DNA of 64,000 nucleotides from Otatea glauca. Lineage: Eukaryota; Streptophyta; Magnoliopsida; Poales; Poaceae. Shown here in pieces: positions 33,425-45,443 of this stretch (position 1 is the first letter of the stretch; each line of letters starts with the position of its first letter). Below the pieces are notes generated by a model, which saw nothing but the letters and a program-made list of their open reading frames with translations, did no database searches and was not told the origin of the DNA. Position numbers and translations under genes: made by a program. The DNA lies in contig CM070721.1 of the NCBI GenBank assembly GCA_036346275.1, forward strand, positions 4,414,452 through 4,478,451, in the 5' to 3' direction.

Positions 33425-35125
33425 AACACTGAGTTTGGAGAGATAAAAGTTGTGCTGAGCTCTAGTCTGTGTCTTCGTGAAGAAGTCTGTCAATTGAAGC
33501 TTTGAAGGCACATCTGAAGAGCCACAACCTGATCATGTACTTATGACCGCATGTAGGAAGCATCAACACCAATATACTTAGTGAGCTCGTGCTTCACTAG
33601 ATCTCGAGCAATGCTAGTAGCACATGTACTGTTAGATAAAAGAGGAGTCGGTGTAGAAACAGAAACACCAAAATTCTCAAGTAGCCACCGTAGCTAAGTA
33701 ATCTCTGATGTCAAAAAAGACATAGCTCGCAACTCAGTCTCAGCACTCGAACGAGAAATTGCTGTGTGCTTCTTAGTCTTCCAAGTAACGAGAGAACCAC
33801 CAAGAAAAATATAATAAGCAGAAAGAAACCGACGATCAGAGTGGTCACTAGCCTAAGTAGCCTCGGAGTATGTCTAGAGCTATAAGGAGCTGAAGTGAGG
33901 AAAGAAAAGACGGTGAGAGATAGTTCCACGAAGATATCGTAGAATACGAAGCTGAGTAGGAACATAAACGAACTGACTCAAGATATGAACTAGATATGAA
34001 ATGTCAGGACGAGTTACACCAAGGTAAACAAGACTCCCAACAAGATGGCGATAGCGAGTAGGATCCTCAAGAGGTTCACTATCAGTAGGTCAAAGGAGAA
34101 CATTGAGCTCCATAGGAGTCTCAGTTGTGCGCTGATCAGTGAGAGAAGCACAATAAAAAAGATCCTGAATATACTTTTCTTGGGATAGAAAGAAGCTCTC
34201 AGGTGTAGAAAAAACATCAATCCCAAGTAGCGAAGAAGACCCAGATCAGACATGAGAAACTGCTCACTAAGACGTGCCTTCACAAAGGCAATATATCGAG
34301 AATCATCTCCAGTAATGATCATGTCTTCAACATATAGAAGAAAAAAGAGTTCGTCCACAAGGTGAAATGTGAACAAAGAAGCAGGATCATGAACACTAGC
34401 AGAAAAACTAGCAGCAGTGACCACAGAAGAAAAACGCTCAAATCAGGCATGAGGAACTTGCTTTAGCCCATGAAGAGAGCGACGAAGCCGACAAACAATG
34501 CCCTCAGGAACATAATACCTCGGCGGTGGCTATATAAAAACCTCCTCATGTAGCTCACCATTAAGAAAAAGCATTCTTGACATCAAGCTGAGAGATAGAC
34601 CATGCATGAATAGAAGTCACAGCAAGAAGAGTGCGAACAGTGGTCATGTGAGCCACAGGAGCAAAAGTCTCATCATAATTACGACCATATTTCTGCTGAA
34701 AACCATGTGCCACAAGACGAGCCTTGTAGCGCTCAAGAGAACCATCAGAGCGAATCTTAACCTTATAGACCCACTTGCATGTAATGGAACAGATATGTGG
34801 AGGAAGGGGCACAAGATCCCATGTGCCAGTGCACTCAAGGGCAACAAGCTCCTCTGCCATTGCATGCTGCCATTTCTGATGAATAACAACATCACGGTAA
34901 GAAGTCGGCTCGGCAAGAACTACACCAATAAAACCAAGGCGCTCAGGAGGCCAAATAAACTAACGATCGTGAAGAGCGTAGCGAGGAGGTATTGAAGATG
35001 GTGACTCGGCAGGAGAAGATGGTACATCAAAAGAATCCTCAACTTGTGGATGACGAGTATAGTATAAAGAATAAGAAGGAACAATGTCAAAAGAAACGTC
35101 TGGAGGAGGTACCAGAGATGAAGAC
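33425..35125 (-). pseudogene. Ty1/copia RT and RNase H, broken
   Basis: Reverse transcriptase starts with ALECTGTWDLVPLP and continues through KARLVAHGFQQKYG and SQLDVKNAF (34860-34561). After a frameshift comes the catalytic region near 34330, where YVDD is changed to YVED. The RNase H part follows in shifted frames (SRSSAE.ELRAM near 33740, then the WLLENFGVSVSTPTPLL stretch near 33660). Stops and shifts are frequent. The upstream half of pol lies at 38635-41060, beyond the inserted LTR-like block. Confidence 0.85.
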
Positions 35126-37329
35126 CCAAATCTAATCATTATGAGACTAACATATTTTATTAAGCTATATTCTTATTAGTCTCATATTTGGATGGAAAAT
35201 GGAAAACTTAAGGTATGCACTTGTATTCACTTTATTATCTTAATGCATACTTAGGATTCAAGTTAAAATATGAACTCTTCCATTGCTTTAGTCCAAATAT
35301 GTGCATTATGTTCCTAATTCATATATTACATGAATGCACACATCTAGGGGGAGTTTATAATTTAACTTGTTGTTTCAATGGTATTGATCCATGTCTTATT
35401 GCTAAATAACATATAAAGGATCAAGACTTTGAAACAATCATTTGAGTATATATAACTTGTGTAGTTGTAGTATACTCATACAAATATAGAATAAACTCAT
35501 ATGCAATCTAAGATTGATTATGTGCATATTGATTATATGATCAATTTGTTATATGCACATACTTAATGAAGTTTATTCTATAGTTGATGATTTAAATGTA
35601 TTGATCCCATTTCCATCACTCAAACATATATGGATCATCACTAACCATCATATTGAGTATATGAAACTTGTGTAGTTATATATATACTCATATCAATTTA
35701 AATGAAATTTAAATTGAGTTCGATTGTCTTTCAATCAATAAAAGGATATTTCATCATGTGTTGATGGTGTTCCTTATTGATTAAAGACAAACGAAAAGTT
35801 CTTGAGTATAATGAAGTATTAGTTGCATCAAAGTACTCAAGACAACAATTAATCCTTCAAATTGATTTGGGTTGTGCTCAATCGATCTTGGAGGCATCCA
35901 TTATGTGTTAATGGAGTGCGGTGATGATTGAGACAACCGTATTTGTTGGACTAACATCTTTCATGAGTTGTGAAGTAGGTTGAGTCCAAGAAAATGAAGA
36001 ATTGGAAACGAGAAGTCATCATGTGTTGATGAGCTTCAAGAGGTAATCCCGAAGTGAAGAGAAGAGCTAGAAGGTTCATCATGTGTTGATGAACAAGATG
36101 AAGAAGATGTGATCCTGGAGAGAAGATGATTGGAAATCATAGAAGCTCCAAGTGGATTGTATGCGGCAAAGGTATAACTAGATAGGCTAGAGTGTCTAGT
36201 TTAGATCGTCGTACTATTAAGAGGGGTTGAGTCTTTTAGTTTGAGCTTCATCATGTGTTGATGAACTCGATCCGGTTCACTCTAGCTCACTCTCTTGGTT
36301 TGGTTTTTGCATGGAGCTAACCATTTGGCATGTGTTGCAAATGGGTGAAGCTCGTGCGTTGGATTTTACATGAGCTAAGTATTTGCATGTGTTGCAAATA
36401 AGGGAACTCATGCTTGCTTCTTAATTGAATCTTATTTGATTTGGTTTTTGCATTAAGCTATGGATTTGCATGTGTAGCAAAATGGGAGATAGCTTATGCA
36501 ATATTATTTATGTGGTTATTGCTTGGAGCTAAGTTTTGCATGTGTTGCAAAAGGAGAGAGCTCAAGCAATTTGGTTTAAAGTAGTTGCATGGAGCTAGAG
36601 ATTTTCATGTGTTGCAAATAGAGAGCTCATGCACTTGAGTTTGAAATATTGTTTGTATGGAGCTAGAGATTTGCATGTGTTGCAAATAGAGAGCTCATGT
36701 CTTGGTGTTTTAGCTGGTGATTGGATCATGTGTTGATCATCACAAGGCTAAGCTTGGTTTATGCTCTGTGTTCGCAAAATGTGTTTTTGCAAAACATTGA
36801 ATGGATTTGTTATTTGCAAATGTATTTTGCAAATAAGCTGGAAATTATGGATTTCAATCCTAGAGCATGTGTTGGCATTTGCAAATGTGTTTGCAAATTG
36901 TCGGGATCATGTGTTGATCCTTACATGGCTAAGAGGATTGATCTTATGGGTTCGTGGTTTATTTGCGAATGTGTTTTGCAAATAAGTTGGAGTTGTTATT
37001 TGCGAATGTGTTTTGCATATGAACTTGAGATTATGGGTTTCAATCCTAGAGCATGTGAATAGGGTTTGCAAATATGTTTTACAAATTGACTTGATCATGT
37101 GTTAATCATCATATGGCTAAGAGGATTGATCTCATAAGTTCTTGGTTTATTTGCGAATTTGTTTTGCAAATAAGTTGAGTTTAATGCGATTCTTTGGAGC
37201 GTGTGAATAGGGTTTGCAAATGTGTTTTGCAAATTGACTTGATCATGTGTTGATCATCACATGGCTCAAAGAATCAATCATTATTGTTGTTTGATTTGAA
37301 GAGAAAAGATTTCTGTGAAAAATCTAGTC

Positions 37330-37760
37330 CTGTCTGGAAATCCGGCACTACCGACATGTTAAGGCGGTGAGTACCATTGGCAGCGATGCATCGCTTATGG
37401 GAGCCGATCTGCTGCTCGGTCGGTACTACCGCCATTGTGCGGCCGGTAATACCGGAGGTCCGGTACTACCGAGTGATGACCGGTAGTCATTTTCCAAAAG
37501 AGTGGTTTTTGTGTTCGGTTGAAGGCCGGAGCTACCGCGGTTGATGGGCGGTACTACCGGAGGTGCGGTAGTACCAGGCCCAAGACACCAGTAGCTATTT
37601 TCCAGAGAAACGTGTTTCGAGTTTACTAGTCGGTAGGGCTGTGTGGTACTACTGTAGAGCGTACTCTGGGGTTTCCTCGGTAGTCTAGCGTAACGGCTAG
37701 TTTTCCTAGCCGTTGGCTGGAGGCCGGTACTACCGGCCCTAGAAGGGCGGTAGTACCGGA
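37330..37760. repeat. CGGTACTACCG palindrome cluster
   Basis: The word CGGTACTACCG or CGGTAGTACCG and close variants occur about ten times, some in pairs (for example around 37430-37470, 37540-37575 and 37722-37760). It forms a short self-complementary unit upstream of the TATA box. Confidence 0.85.
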
Positions 37761-37814
37761 AATGCTGAGTTTTGTCCATTTTGCCCCTCAACGGCTAGAT
37801 TTCGTGTGGGGGGC

Positions 37815-37822
37815 TATAAAAG
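37815..37822 (+). promoter_or_regulatory. TATA box of the Sirevirus-like LTR
   Basis: GGCTATAAAAGG between the CGGTACTACCG cluster and the last group of TGTGT-loop hairpins. It fits an LTR core promoter on the plus strand. Confidence 0.6.
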
Positions 37823-38634
37823 GATGCAAAGGGCTGACATTTGGGTGTTGCTGGTTCTATTGAGGTTTTGGGTGAGGTGTTGCATGTGTTGCACACTCAC
37901 ATTTGGTTTTTGAGCTAAGAGTGAACTCTAATTGTATGTGTTGCAATTAGAAGTGGATTGAGGGCCTCTTGTGCATGTGTTGCACTTGAGGAGGATCCTA
38001 GTGCATGTGTTGCACTTAGGAGATCACTATTGTGCATGTGTTGCACTTGGTGAGGTTCAAGCGGAAGGCTTGACTTGTTACTCTTGGAGGTTGCCGCCTC
38101 CTAGACGGTGTAGAGCATCGTGCGCGGTGAGCTTCTGAACGAAGGTTGTGAGAAGTCCCAGCAAAGTTTGTGAATGTTGGAGCTCGCCTACCCGGGAGGG
38201 AAAAGGAGCTACCACTAGTGGATTCGAGGTGGGTGCTCAATTCGTGGAGCCGGTCCAATGTGTTTGGGCTAACCTCAACGTGGATTAGGGGAGACCGGCA
38301 AGTCTCCAAACACCACGGTAAAAAATATTGTGTCTCTTGTGCTTGCATTGTTTTCGTTATTTATATTCAAGCAATTTATATTCATAGAATTAAATTGATT
38401 GATCGCTTGTCTTTAGAATTGCAATTATTGTTAGAGACATAATTAGTTAGTGCACATAGTGAGCCTAGTTGATTTAGGCTTTAATTGTCAAAACCTTAGT
38501 TTATCGTTTCCGCATTAATATTTGTTAAGGTTTTGGTATTAGGATAATTAGGGATGAGTTGCTTTGTAGAAATTAGCGAGAGAAATTTAAAAGCCGCCTA
38601 TCCATCCCCCTCTAGTCGGCATCCTCGACCTTAC

Positions 38635-41060
38635 AAAGGCCGGTAAAGAAGGAGACGCCAACCGTGGAGAAGGAAACGTGGCAACTGAAGTATCAGAAAA
38701 AGTCAGAAAAGAAAGTGGCTCGATAAGAGATGTTGGAGCGAAAGTAGGACAAGGGTAGAAGGGACGAGACTCATCAAAAGTAACATTCCGAGAGATCCGC
38801 ATCCGTCGCCCAACAGGATTCCAACAGCGATATCCCTTATGCTCAGCACTATAGCCCAGAAAAACGCACTCAATAGACTGAGCGGTCAGCTTGGTGCATT
38901 CATGAGGTGTAAGGAGGATATAGCACACACACCCAATGAGACAAAGACTAGAATAATCAGGAGGTATGCCACAAAGACGCTCTACTGGAATCCCACCCTG
39001 AAGACCAGAAGAAGGCTGAATATTAATCAAATACGTGGCAGTGGAAACCTCAGCCCAGAAATGAGGTGGAACAGCGAAGGCAAGTAAAAGAGCACGAGCT
39101 GTCTCAAGAAGATGACGATTTTTGCACTCAGCCACACCATTCTGAGCATGAGCACCAAAACAGGAAAACTAAGAAAGATTGCCTTCCTCAAAAAGAAAAG
39201 TACGAATGGCTCCTGACAGATACTCCCCTGCCGATTCAGCACGAAGAACTCGAATGGGATAATCAAACTGAGTACGGATCATAGTGGCAAAATTCTTATA
39301 GATGGATAAAGCCTCGCTACGAGAAGACATAAAATATATCCAGGTGTGATGAGAGAAATCATATATAAAAAGAATATAATAGTTATGACCCCTTTTGAAA
39401 CAAAAGGAGTCAGACCTTAAACATCAGAATGAACAAGATCAAAAGGACGCTGGGACACAGACTCGCTGGAAGAATAAGGGAGCTGTATCTGCTTACCAAG
39501 TTTACAATCCGCACAATCTAAAGAGGTTTCATCAGACATAGATCCTAAAAGGCCACGACGAACTAAAGAAGATAAACGTGAATCACAAAGATGACCTAAA
39601 CGATGATGCCACTGAGCAAATGATCCGGTGAAAGATGTAGCGGAGGCAGAAGCAGTGGAGGAGACGGAGAGACTGACAGGACAGCGAAAGGAAGACAACG
39701 CTAGTCAAGCTCCCAAAGACGCCGAGAGTCACGACGGCGAGGGCCAATACCAACCAGAACCCTCATGCGGCGATCCTGAACACAACAAGAGTCAGAATCG
39801 AGGATAACATGATAGCTATGATCAATGAGCTAGCCAGTGGACATGAGCTGCATAGTCAGGAACATGAGAAACAACAGGAACATGAAAAGATGAAGACAAA
39901 AGAGTTTCTCGTCTTGCAACAGAAAGAGAGGTACCATCTGCGGTCTGAACAGTGATAGAAGCAGCGAGAGGATGAATGGAATGGAGACTCGTGGTATCAG
40001 ATACCATATGAAAAAACACCAAAGTCAAGAATCCATGGTGAGATACCTGAAGAGAATGTGGAAGGTGGGGTCTCATTGGAAGACTGAGTAGTAAAACCAG
40101 TAGAACCTGACGGTGCAGAGATAGCCATGAGATGTAGCGTCGTAAGAATCTACTGAGTGGAGTCAGAACCAGCAGAGGTCCGCTGAGGGGAGACGCCCAA
40201 GAGTTCGATGCCCTTAAAAGGGTGTCCACCTCGACGAGCAAAATTCTTCTTCTTCCGGTAACAGAACTGCTCCACATGTCTGTTCTTATCGCATTAAGTG
40301 CTCCAGTAGCCGACACTAGAGTAGATGCCACTGATGGAGGAATAGTACAAGGCACCATCAGGACTAAAGGAGATACTAGCAAGCCCGCACTACAAAGACG
40401 AGTCTCCTCAGTACGAATAACTGCAAGAGCCTCCAGCAAAGTCACACGAGGATGGTGAGCAAGCAGTTGGGCATGAATCTGCTCAAACTCAGCCCGAAGA
40501 CGTGTTATGAAGTCGTAGATGAGATAAGCTCCAAATAAGAGCACTGACGTTGACAGCACTAGCAAGTGTGACAAACCTCCGGTCCAAGAGAATCAAGCTA
40601 ATGCCACACCGAGGACAGCTGCGCATAAAACTCATCCATGGTAGAATCACCCTGCTGTAGCGACTGCTCCTGTCGCACAACAGCAAGATGCAAAGAATCG
40701 CCAGCAGGCTCATAACAGTCGTGAAGATGCGCCCATATCAACTGTGCCGAAGACAAAGTGATAATATCACCAGTGAGATGCACCTCCATGCTAGCAACCA
40801 AAATAGAGGAGGCACGAGCATCTTCATCAATCCATATCTTGTACGCAGTAAATTGAATCTAAAAAGACTCCAGAGCATTAGCATAGTCGCAGAGGCCTTC
40901 TGTTGATCAGCATCATCGACCTTCTTGAGAATAACGGGCGTGGCAGGAGGAGCAGGACGAGGTGGACAGGATAGCTCACCAGTAAAAAACCCCCACAGAC
41001 GCTAATCACGCATGTGAAGGCGCACATGGAGAACCCAGTCTCGATAATTGAGACCATCAA
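38635..41060 (-). pseudogene. Ty1/copia gag, protease and integrase, broken
   Basis: Read on the minus strand from the right. Gag comes first, with LNYRDWVLHVRLHMRD near 41040 and then LTGDIITLSSAQLIWAHLHD and QEQSLQQGDSTMDEFYAQLS (40801-40598). The end of a CCHC knuckle (HVEQFCYRKKK) is near 40280. A protease-like region with FHMVSDTTSLHSIHPLA follows; its usual D-S/T-G-A site reads D-F-G and is followed by a shift. GAG-pre-integrase (WHHRLGHLCDSRLSSL, CADCKLGKQ) is at 39698-39417, and the integrase core and C-terminal part (NRHLLETARALLLAF, ECVFLGYSAEHKGYRCW) at 39260-38635. Shifts and stops break it. Pol continues at 35125 after the inserted block. Confidence 0.85.
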
Positions 41061-41591
41061 AGATGACCGGGTAATGAAGAACAGAAATGGTGCCCGAGAA
41101 AGAACCAGAAGCTGATGATATTTTATTACGACTGGATCCGAACGGTATTAAAATGAGTCAACCGATCAGATTGAAATCCGATCGGTCCCTCACACGGAAG
41201 GGGGTGTTAGATCAGGGGCGAGCAGGTGGCAGCGACAGGCAACCGGGGGGCGACCGGTGACCAGGTGGTCGGCAGAAGGTTGGTAACCGGAGGCCAGCCG
41301 GCGCGAGCGAGGTGGCCTAGAGCCGGCGCGTAGGCCTCGGCGCTCAGAGCAGTTGGCACAGAGGGCCGAGCCGAGGCGTCGCTGGCGGCTTCTCCAACCA
41401 GAAGAAGGTGCCGGCGAGCGACGGGCGGCCAGGGAGTAGGGTCGGGGCGGCGTCGGACGGGACGAATGGCCACCAGAGGAAGGAACGGCGGCCAAGGAGC
41501 CGATAGAGGAGCGACAACGACGAGGCGACGAGAAGAGACGCTGGAAAAAATGGCGCAAGTGCAACGCCGGTATGGAATCTAACCCTAAAAC
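41061..41591 (-). mobile_element. 5' leader of the second copia element
   Basis: GC-rich region between gag and the primer site. It has long open frames in more than one phase on the minus strand (41564-41190, 41473-41207) but no protein motif, so I treat them as incidental. Confidence 0.6.
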
Positions 41592-41607
41592 TTTGGCTCT
41601 GATACCA
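41592..41607 (-). other. Primer-binding site (initiator Met tRNA)
   Basis: Minus strand reads TGGTATCAGAGCCAAAG directly after the 5' LTR, the standard Ty1/copia primer site complementary to the 3' end of initiator Met tRNA. Confidence 0.85.
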
Positions 41608-41778
41608 TATTATGAATAACACTTGTATTGAACATAAGGTCAATGTGCCAGTATATATACATGTACATGAGGGTATAGAAAGAAAATCTATATAAGGCAA
41701 TATCTATACAAGGCTAACAATCTCTATACAAGGTAACTAGCAATCTCTTATATAAGGCAACTAGGATACTGTCTAACA
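41608..41778 (-). mobile_element. 5' LTR of the second copia element
   Basis: Pairs with the LTR at 33251-33397. The terminal CA on the minus strand has become TA at the inner edge. It has a partial internal duplication giving two CAA(T)CTCT.TA.A.AAGG units. Confidence 0.9.
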
Positions 41779-41822
41779 ACTGCTATGCATGCAATGAAAC
41801 ATCTCACTCGTCTCCGAAAAAT

Positions 41823-42037
41823 GAAAACATCTCTTTTGAAACATATGTCCGAAAAATATCTCATAATACATTTCAACAGGTCAGATGGAATAATGCTCTC
41901 CCTGCGTTGTTCAAGCTAGATAACATCTGAAAAACATCTCTTTTGAAACATATGTCCGAAAAATATCTCATAATACATTTCAACAGGTCAGATGGAATAA
42001 TGCTCTCCCTGCGTTGTTCAAGCTAGATAACATCTGA
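41823..42037. repeat. 107-bp tandem duplication
   Basis: Two adjacent copies with no visible differences, each running from ACATCTCTTTTGAAAC to GATAACATCTGAAA; period 107. Non-coding. Confidence 0.95.
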
Positions 42038-42700
42038 AAGTATCTCACCTTTAAAACATGACAGCAAATTGGCGATAAGCTGATACTTCAGTTGACTTGT
42101 ACTCCTATAGACGCCAGCAAAATCGATCTAATAATTGGCTATTATCTGAACATAGCTCTACTAGATGTAGACGTTTTGGTATATCCAGTTTAGATGGGCT
42201 AAGTTCCATGACAGAGTTAATTAAGCTCGTGTCATTAATCATGATCGATCTGTCATGTTTAAATCTGTCTCTAGCAATGCTTACCTTTCAGACTCGAGCA
42301 ATATCTGGTTACACTGTAACCAACACTAGCTACATGGAGCAGTTTTGATATCGTGCAGATTGTGATCTGATCCTGACTTGTTAATTTGTCACCTGACACC
42401 TGCTGTTGCCGACAGCCGTACAGATGCTTTGTCAGTGTTGGTGCTCATTTGCATTAGCTGCTATTACAGGCTTCAGTGCTTCACCGAATCTGAGCAAGCC
42501 TAGCCTAGTATGATACATACTCGAAAATCGAAATATGGTAAATTTAATATGAATTATTTATTTTTTTCAATTTAATAAATCAGATTAACTAGAATTTATT
42601 TATACTTCTTCAATAACAGTGGCTTGGTCAAGTACTAACAGCCAGTGGTCAGTTGGTGATTCGACAACATAGATTTTTTAGAATAATAAGCAGCTCTTTA
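42038..42700. other. Intergenic DNA, no gene seen
   Basis: AT-rich sequence without motif-bearing open frame. It ends at the stop codon of the minus-strand RNase H-like fragment. Confidence 0.4.
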
Positions 42701-42816
42701 TCACTTATTCAAGTCATTACAAATGATGGTTCCGATGAACTCCGCAGCCTCAAAACGCCGGGATGAACCCGGATAGAGTTCAGCCATTTTAGCTAAAGTA
42801 TGAGCTACTTCATTAC

Positions 42817-43036
42817 TGTTAGGGTAGATGCAAAAGCATACGCACAAAAGGGAGACACAAAGTTTTTACGTGAAAAATCTTTACGGAAAAAATCACATGA
42901 GACAAAATGTACTATTCGGTTCAATTTTTACACGTACATAGGGGTGGCTATATATAGCCAAAGAAAGAATCCAATTTGGAAAGATATGATTTGTTGGAAG
43001 ATATGGATGTTGAGGAATATGGAAATATCTCTAACA
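42817..43036 (-). mobile_element. 3' LTR of the third copia element
   Basis: Plus strand begins TGTTAGGGTAGATGC and ends TATCTCTAACA; a purine tract (AAGGGGAGGTT on the minus strand) follows directly at 43037-43047. The 5-bp duplication ATTAC lies at 42812-42816. The LTR at 27930-28157 is a relative. Confidence 0.9.
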
Positions 43037-43095
43037 AACCTCCCCTTATCTCAAAATCTATAATGAAATTTTCTCCAAGAAACCCCGAAAGACAA

Positions 43096-44640
43096 TTAAG
43101 CATCATGAATGCCAACCAAGTCCAGGCAATGTTTAAACTTGGTATTTGAAAGTGTATTGGTGAGCATGTCTACAACATTATCATCAGTATGTATTTTTTC
43201 CACAACAACTTGCCCTTCAGTGACAACATCACGCATAAAGTGGTACTTAATATGAATATGCTTGGTCTTGGCATGATACATATTATTCTTTGTCAAACAA
43301 ATAGCACTTTGATTATCACAATAAACAGTAAGAGTATCCTGTTTAATGCCAAGTTTAGAAACTAGACCTCGCAATCAAATAGCTTCCTAAACGTCTTCAG
43401 TAGCTGAAACATATTTCGCTTCAATAGTAGAAAGAGCGGCAATGGGCTGTAAGGATGCCTTCCAACTGACTGCAGAACCTGTAACTGTAGAACCTTGCAA
43501 GTAATAAAGACTATTGATTCTATTGGCTTTCATAACAACAAGGTTGTCTTTTGAAATCTTAAGAACACCATTTTCACCGGTATACTTATAACCCAAAGAT
43601 TCTATGGTGTCTAAAGAAATAATATTTCTTTTCATTTTGAGAACATGGAGAACATTTGAAAGAGTCCTAACAATGCCATTATGTGTTTTAATTTGAATAG
43701 AATCGATGCCAAAAATTTCAAGTAGAGACTCATCAACAATCACAACTTCACCACTACCAACAGAATCATAAGTAGAGAACCACTCCATAAATGGACAGAT
43801 ATGAAGGTGCAAGCTGAATCAATAATTCATGCAGTTTGGTTCTTCAAGTTGGAAGTGATGATAAGAGCCTCACCATCAGATTCATTTTCAACAAGGTTAG
43901 CCTCAGCAGTTTTTTCAGAATGTGTATTTTTGTCGCTATCTGTCTTATTTTTCAACTTAAAACAATGAGAAATATCATGACCAGGTGTCTTGCAATAACG
44001 GCAAAAATTGATGGATTTGTGTCCTCTTGACTTAGATCTAGACTTTGATCTATGATAATTGCCTTTATGTGGAGATCTACCTCTAACAATTAACCCCTCA
44101 GCCTTAACTTCTGAACAAGAATCAATATCAAATTTCTCCTTAGACAATAAATTTGATTTAACATTCTCAAAACTAAGGGTATCATAATTGCTATAAAGCA
44201 TAATTTTCTTGAAATGCTTAAAAGTAGTGGGCAAAGAGACGACCAACAGAATAGCCTTATAATCATCATCAATTTTCATTTCTAATTTCTCAAAATCAAT
44301 GATGAGTGAATTGAACTCATTAAGATGAGACTGAATAGAGGTATCTTCCGCCATACAAATTGTGTATAGACGTTCTTTGAGGTACAATTTGTTGGCGAGA
44401 CTTTTCTTCATGTACAAGTCTTTCAATTTCTGCCACATTTTTGTGACGGTAGTCTAATGAATAACTTCACGCAGAATAAATGTAGACAAACTGAGTTATA
44501 TGGCGGAGAGGGTTTTCTGTTCAAGTTCCTCCTATTGTTCATCTGTCATTGTCGTCAGTTTCGCTAACAGTGCTTTCCTAACGCCCACCTGTATAAGAAC
44601 GGCTTTCATTTGAATTAGCCATATTGAAAAACTGATCTTG
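43096..44640 (-). pseudogene. Ty1/copia gag fused to RNase H by internal deletion
   Basis: Gag (44438-43827) has LKDLYMKKSLANKLYLKERL, a UBN2-type core and a CCHC knuckle (CRYCKTPGHDISHC). Protease/GAG-pre-integrase sequence follows (IDSIQIKTHNGIVRTLSNVL, YKYTGENGVLKISKDNLVVM). At about 43485-43460 it changes in frame to the RNase H region (SWKASLQPIAALSTIEAKYV), and 43374-43096 completes RNase H (VYCDNQSAICLTKN, KTKHIHIKYHF). Integrase and reverse transcriptase are gone. Confidence 0.85.
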
Positions 44641-45443
44641 CCACCAAACTTCTCAATGTCAAATTTAGTGGATGATATGTTGGAGAATAAAATTGCAGAT
44701 AAAAAAATATGATGGATTCTGGGGAAAAAAAACTTCCTGGTGTGCGTAGCAATTTTGTTTACACGTTCGAGAACACTTCAAGTGCGCAAAGCAATTTCAG
44801 CTGGACTTCAGAGCCGGAGCCGAAAGATCTTTGGAGCTGGAGCTGGACTCTAAAGTGGGATTAAATGGAGCTTCCGGATTTGTTTCAAATTTGGATCGGT
44901 TGCAGGCTTCTCTCGATTGCTCTTTCCCTGATGCTTCTTCTTCTTCACGGGTGGAGTTCCTCTGGGTGGAGAGGTCGGCGACGCGTCGGGCCGAAGGGTG
45001 AAGCGGCGGACAGAGGCCGACCAGAGGCCGGTGATCGCCAGTCCGGGAGTGGGGCCGTTGAGCGGCTAGGCGGCCAAGCTCCGAGGGCCACGCGATGCGG
45101 AGGGGTGCCGTGATGGGGGCAAGAGGCTTGGTGTGTGAGCCGAAGGTGGCTGTGCGGAAGCCAACGATGCTCGGAGGCGTCAGAAGCTGGCAGGCGTCAC
45201 GAACGGTGGCGCAGTAGCCTCGCCGAGCTATGGTGGAGCGTGTTGGCCAAGGCGGCTGGGCTGGTGCGGGATTCGCGCGGAAGGTGGCCCACGTGGCGTC
45301 GGAAACCACGGAGCCGAGGCGGCCCGAGGTGCGTGCGGCGGCGCGATCAAGGCAAAGGCCGACGGTGATGAGGGCCTGCGCGGAAGCCGAAGGTGACGAA
45401 GATCGAACAAATGAAGATCGATCGGAGCTCTAAGGTGTGAAGA
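44641..45443 (-). mobile_element. Gag start and 5' leader of the third copia element
   Basis: Between the gag ORF and the primer site. The part near 44640-44450 still reads as decayed gag. The GC-rich part (44800-45440) has long incidental open frames on both strands and no motif. Confidence 0.55.

Larger units (their letters stand above)
35745..38054. repeat. About 20 hairpins with a fixed TGTGT loop and variable arms
   Basis: Each unit is arm + TGTGT + reverse-complemented arm. Arms come in clusters: TTCATCA/TGATGAA (35751, 36016, 36074, 36247), CCATTA/TAATGG (35898), TATTTGCA/TGCAAATA and variants (36321, 36380, 36462, 36534, 36600, 36669), GGATCA/TGATCC (36724, 36904, 37240), CTAATTG/CAATTAG (37928) and AGTGCA/TGCACT (about 37970, 37996, 38030). 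Near 36960, 36995 and 37148 a longer-loop form has arms TTTGC/GCAAA. The loop word stays while both arms change together, which points to selection or copying of the paired structure. Confidence 0.85.
35136..38630 (+). mobile_element. Sirevirus-like LTR sequence inserted in copia pol
   Basis: About 3.5 kb unlike the surrounding copia element. Its right end carries the CCTATCCATCCCCCTCTAG signature shared with the solo LTR at 12310-14241, followed by TCCTCGACCTTACA. It has a TATA box at 37815 and dense palindromes upstream and downstream. A 10-bp inverted repeat (ATGAGACTAA and TTAGTCTCAT) marks the left edge at 35138-35185. No gag or pol is inside. I could not find a clean 5-bp duplication, so it may be a solo LTR with a mutated edge, or a larger palindrome-rich LTR derivative. 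Confidence 0.7.
32308..41778 (-). mobile_element. Ty1/copia element with two nested insertions
   Basis: Whole element: left LTR start (32308-32313 continuing at 33251-33397), internal region, right LTR 41608-41778. The left flank GCTGC and right flank ACTGC agree at four of five bases, so they are probably the original duplication. A hAT element sits six bases into the left LTR and about 3.5 kb of Sirevirus-like LTR sequence sits in pol. Removing both gives an element of about 5 kb, a normal length for a short-LTR copia element. Confidence 0.85.

Noticed and set aside
35745..38054. Hairpins considered as a CRISPR or tRNA-like array
   Set aside because: Arms vary and spacing is irregular; no tRNA arms or CCA ends. 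They lie in LTR-like sequence with a TATA box and the Sirevirus end signature.
41592..41607. Match to the end of initiator Met tRNA
   Set aside because: Only the primer-site complement is present beside an LTR; it is not a tRNA gene.
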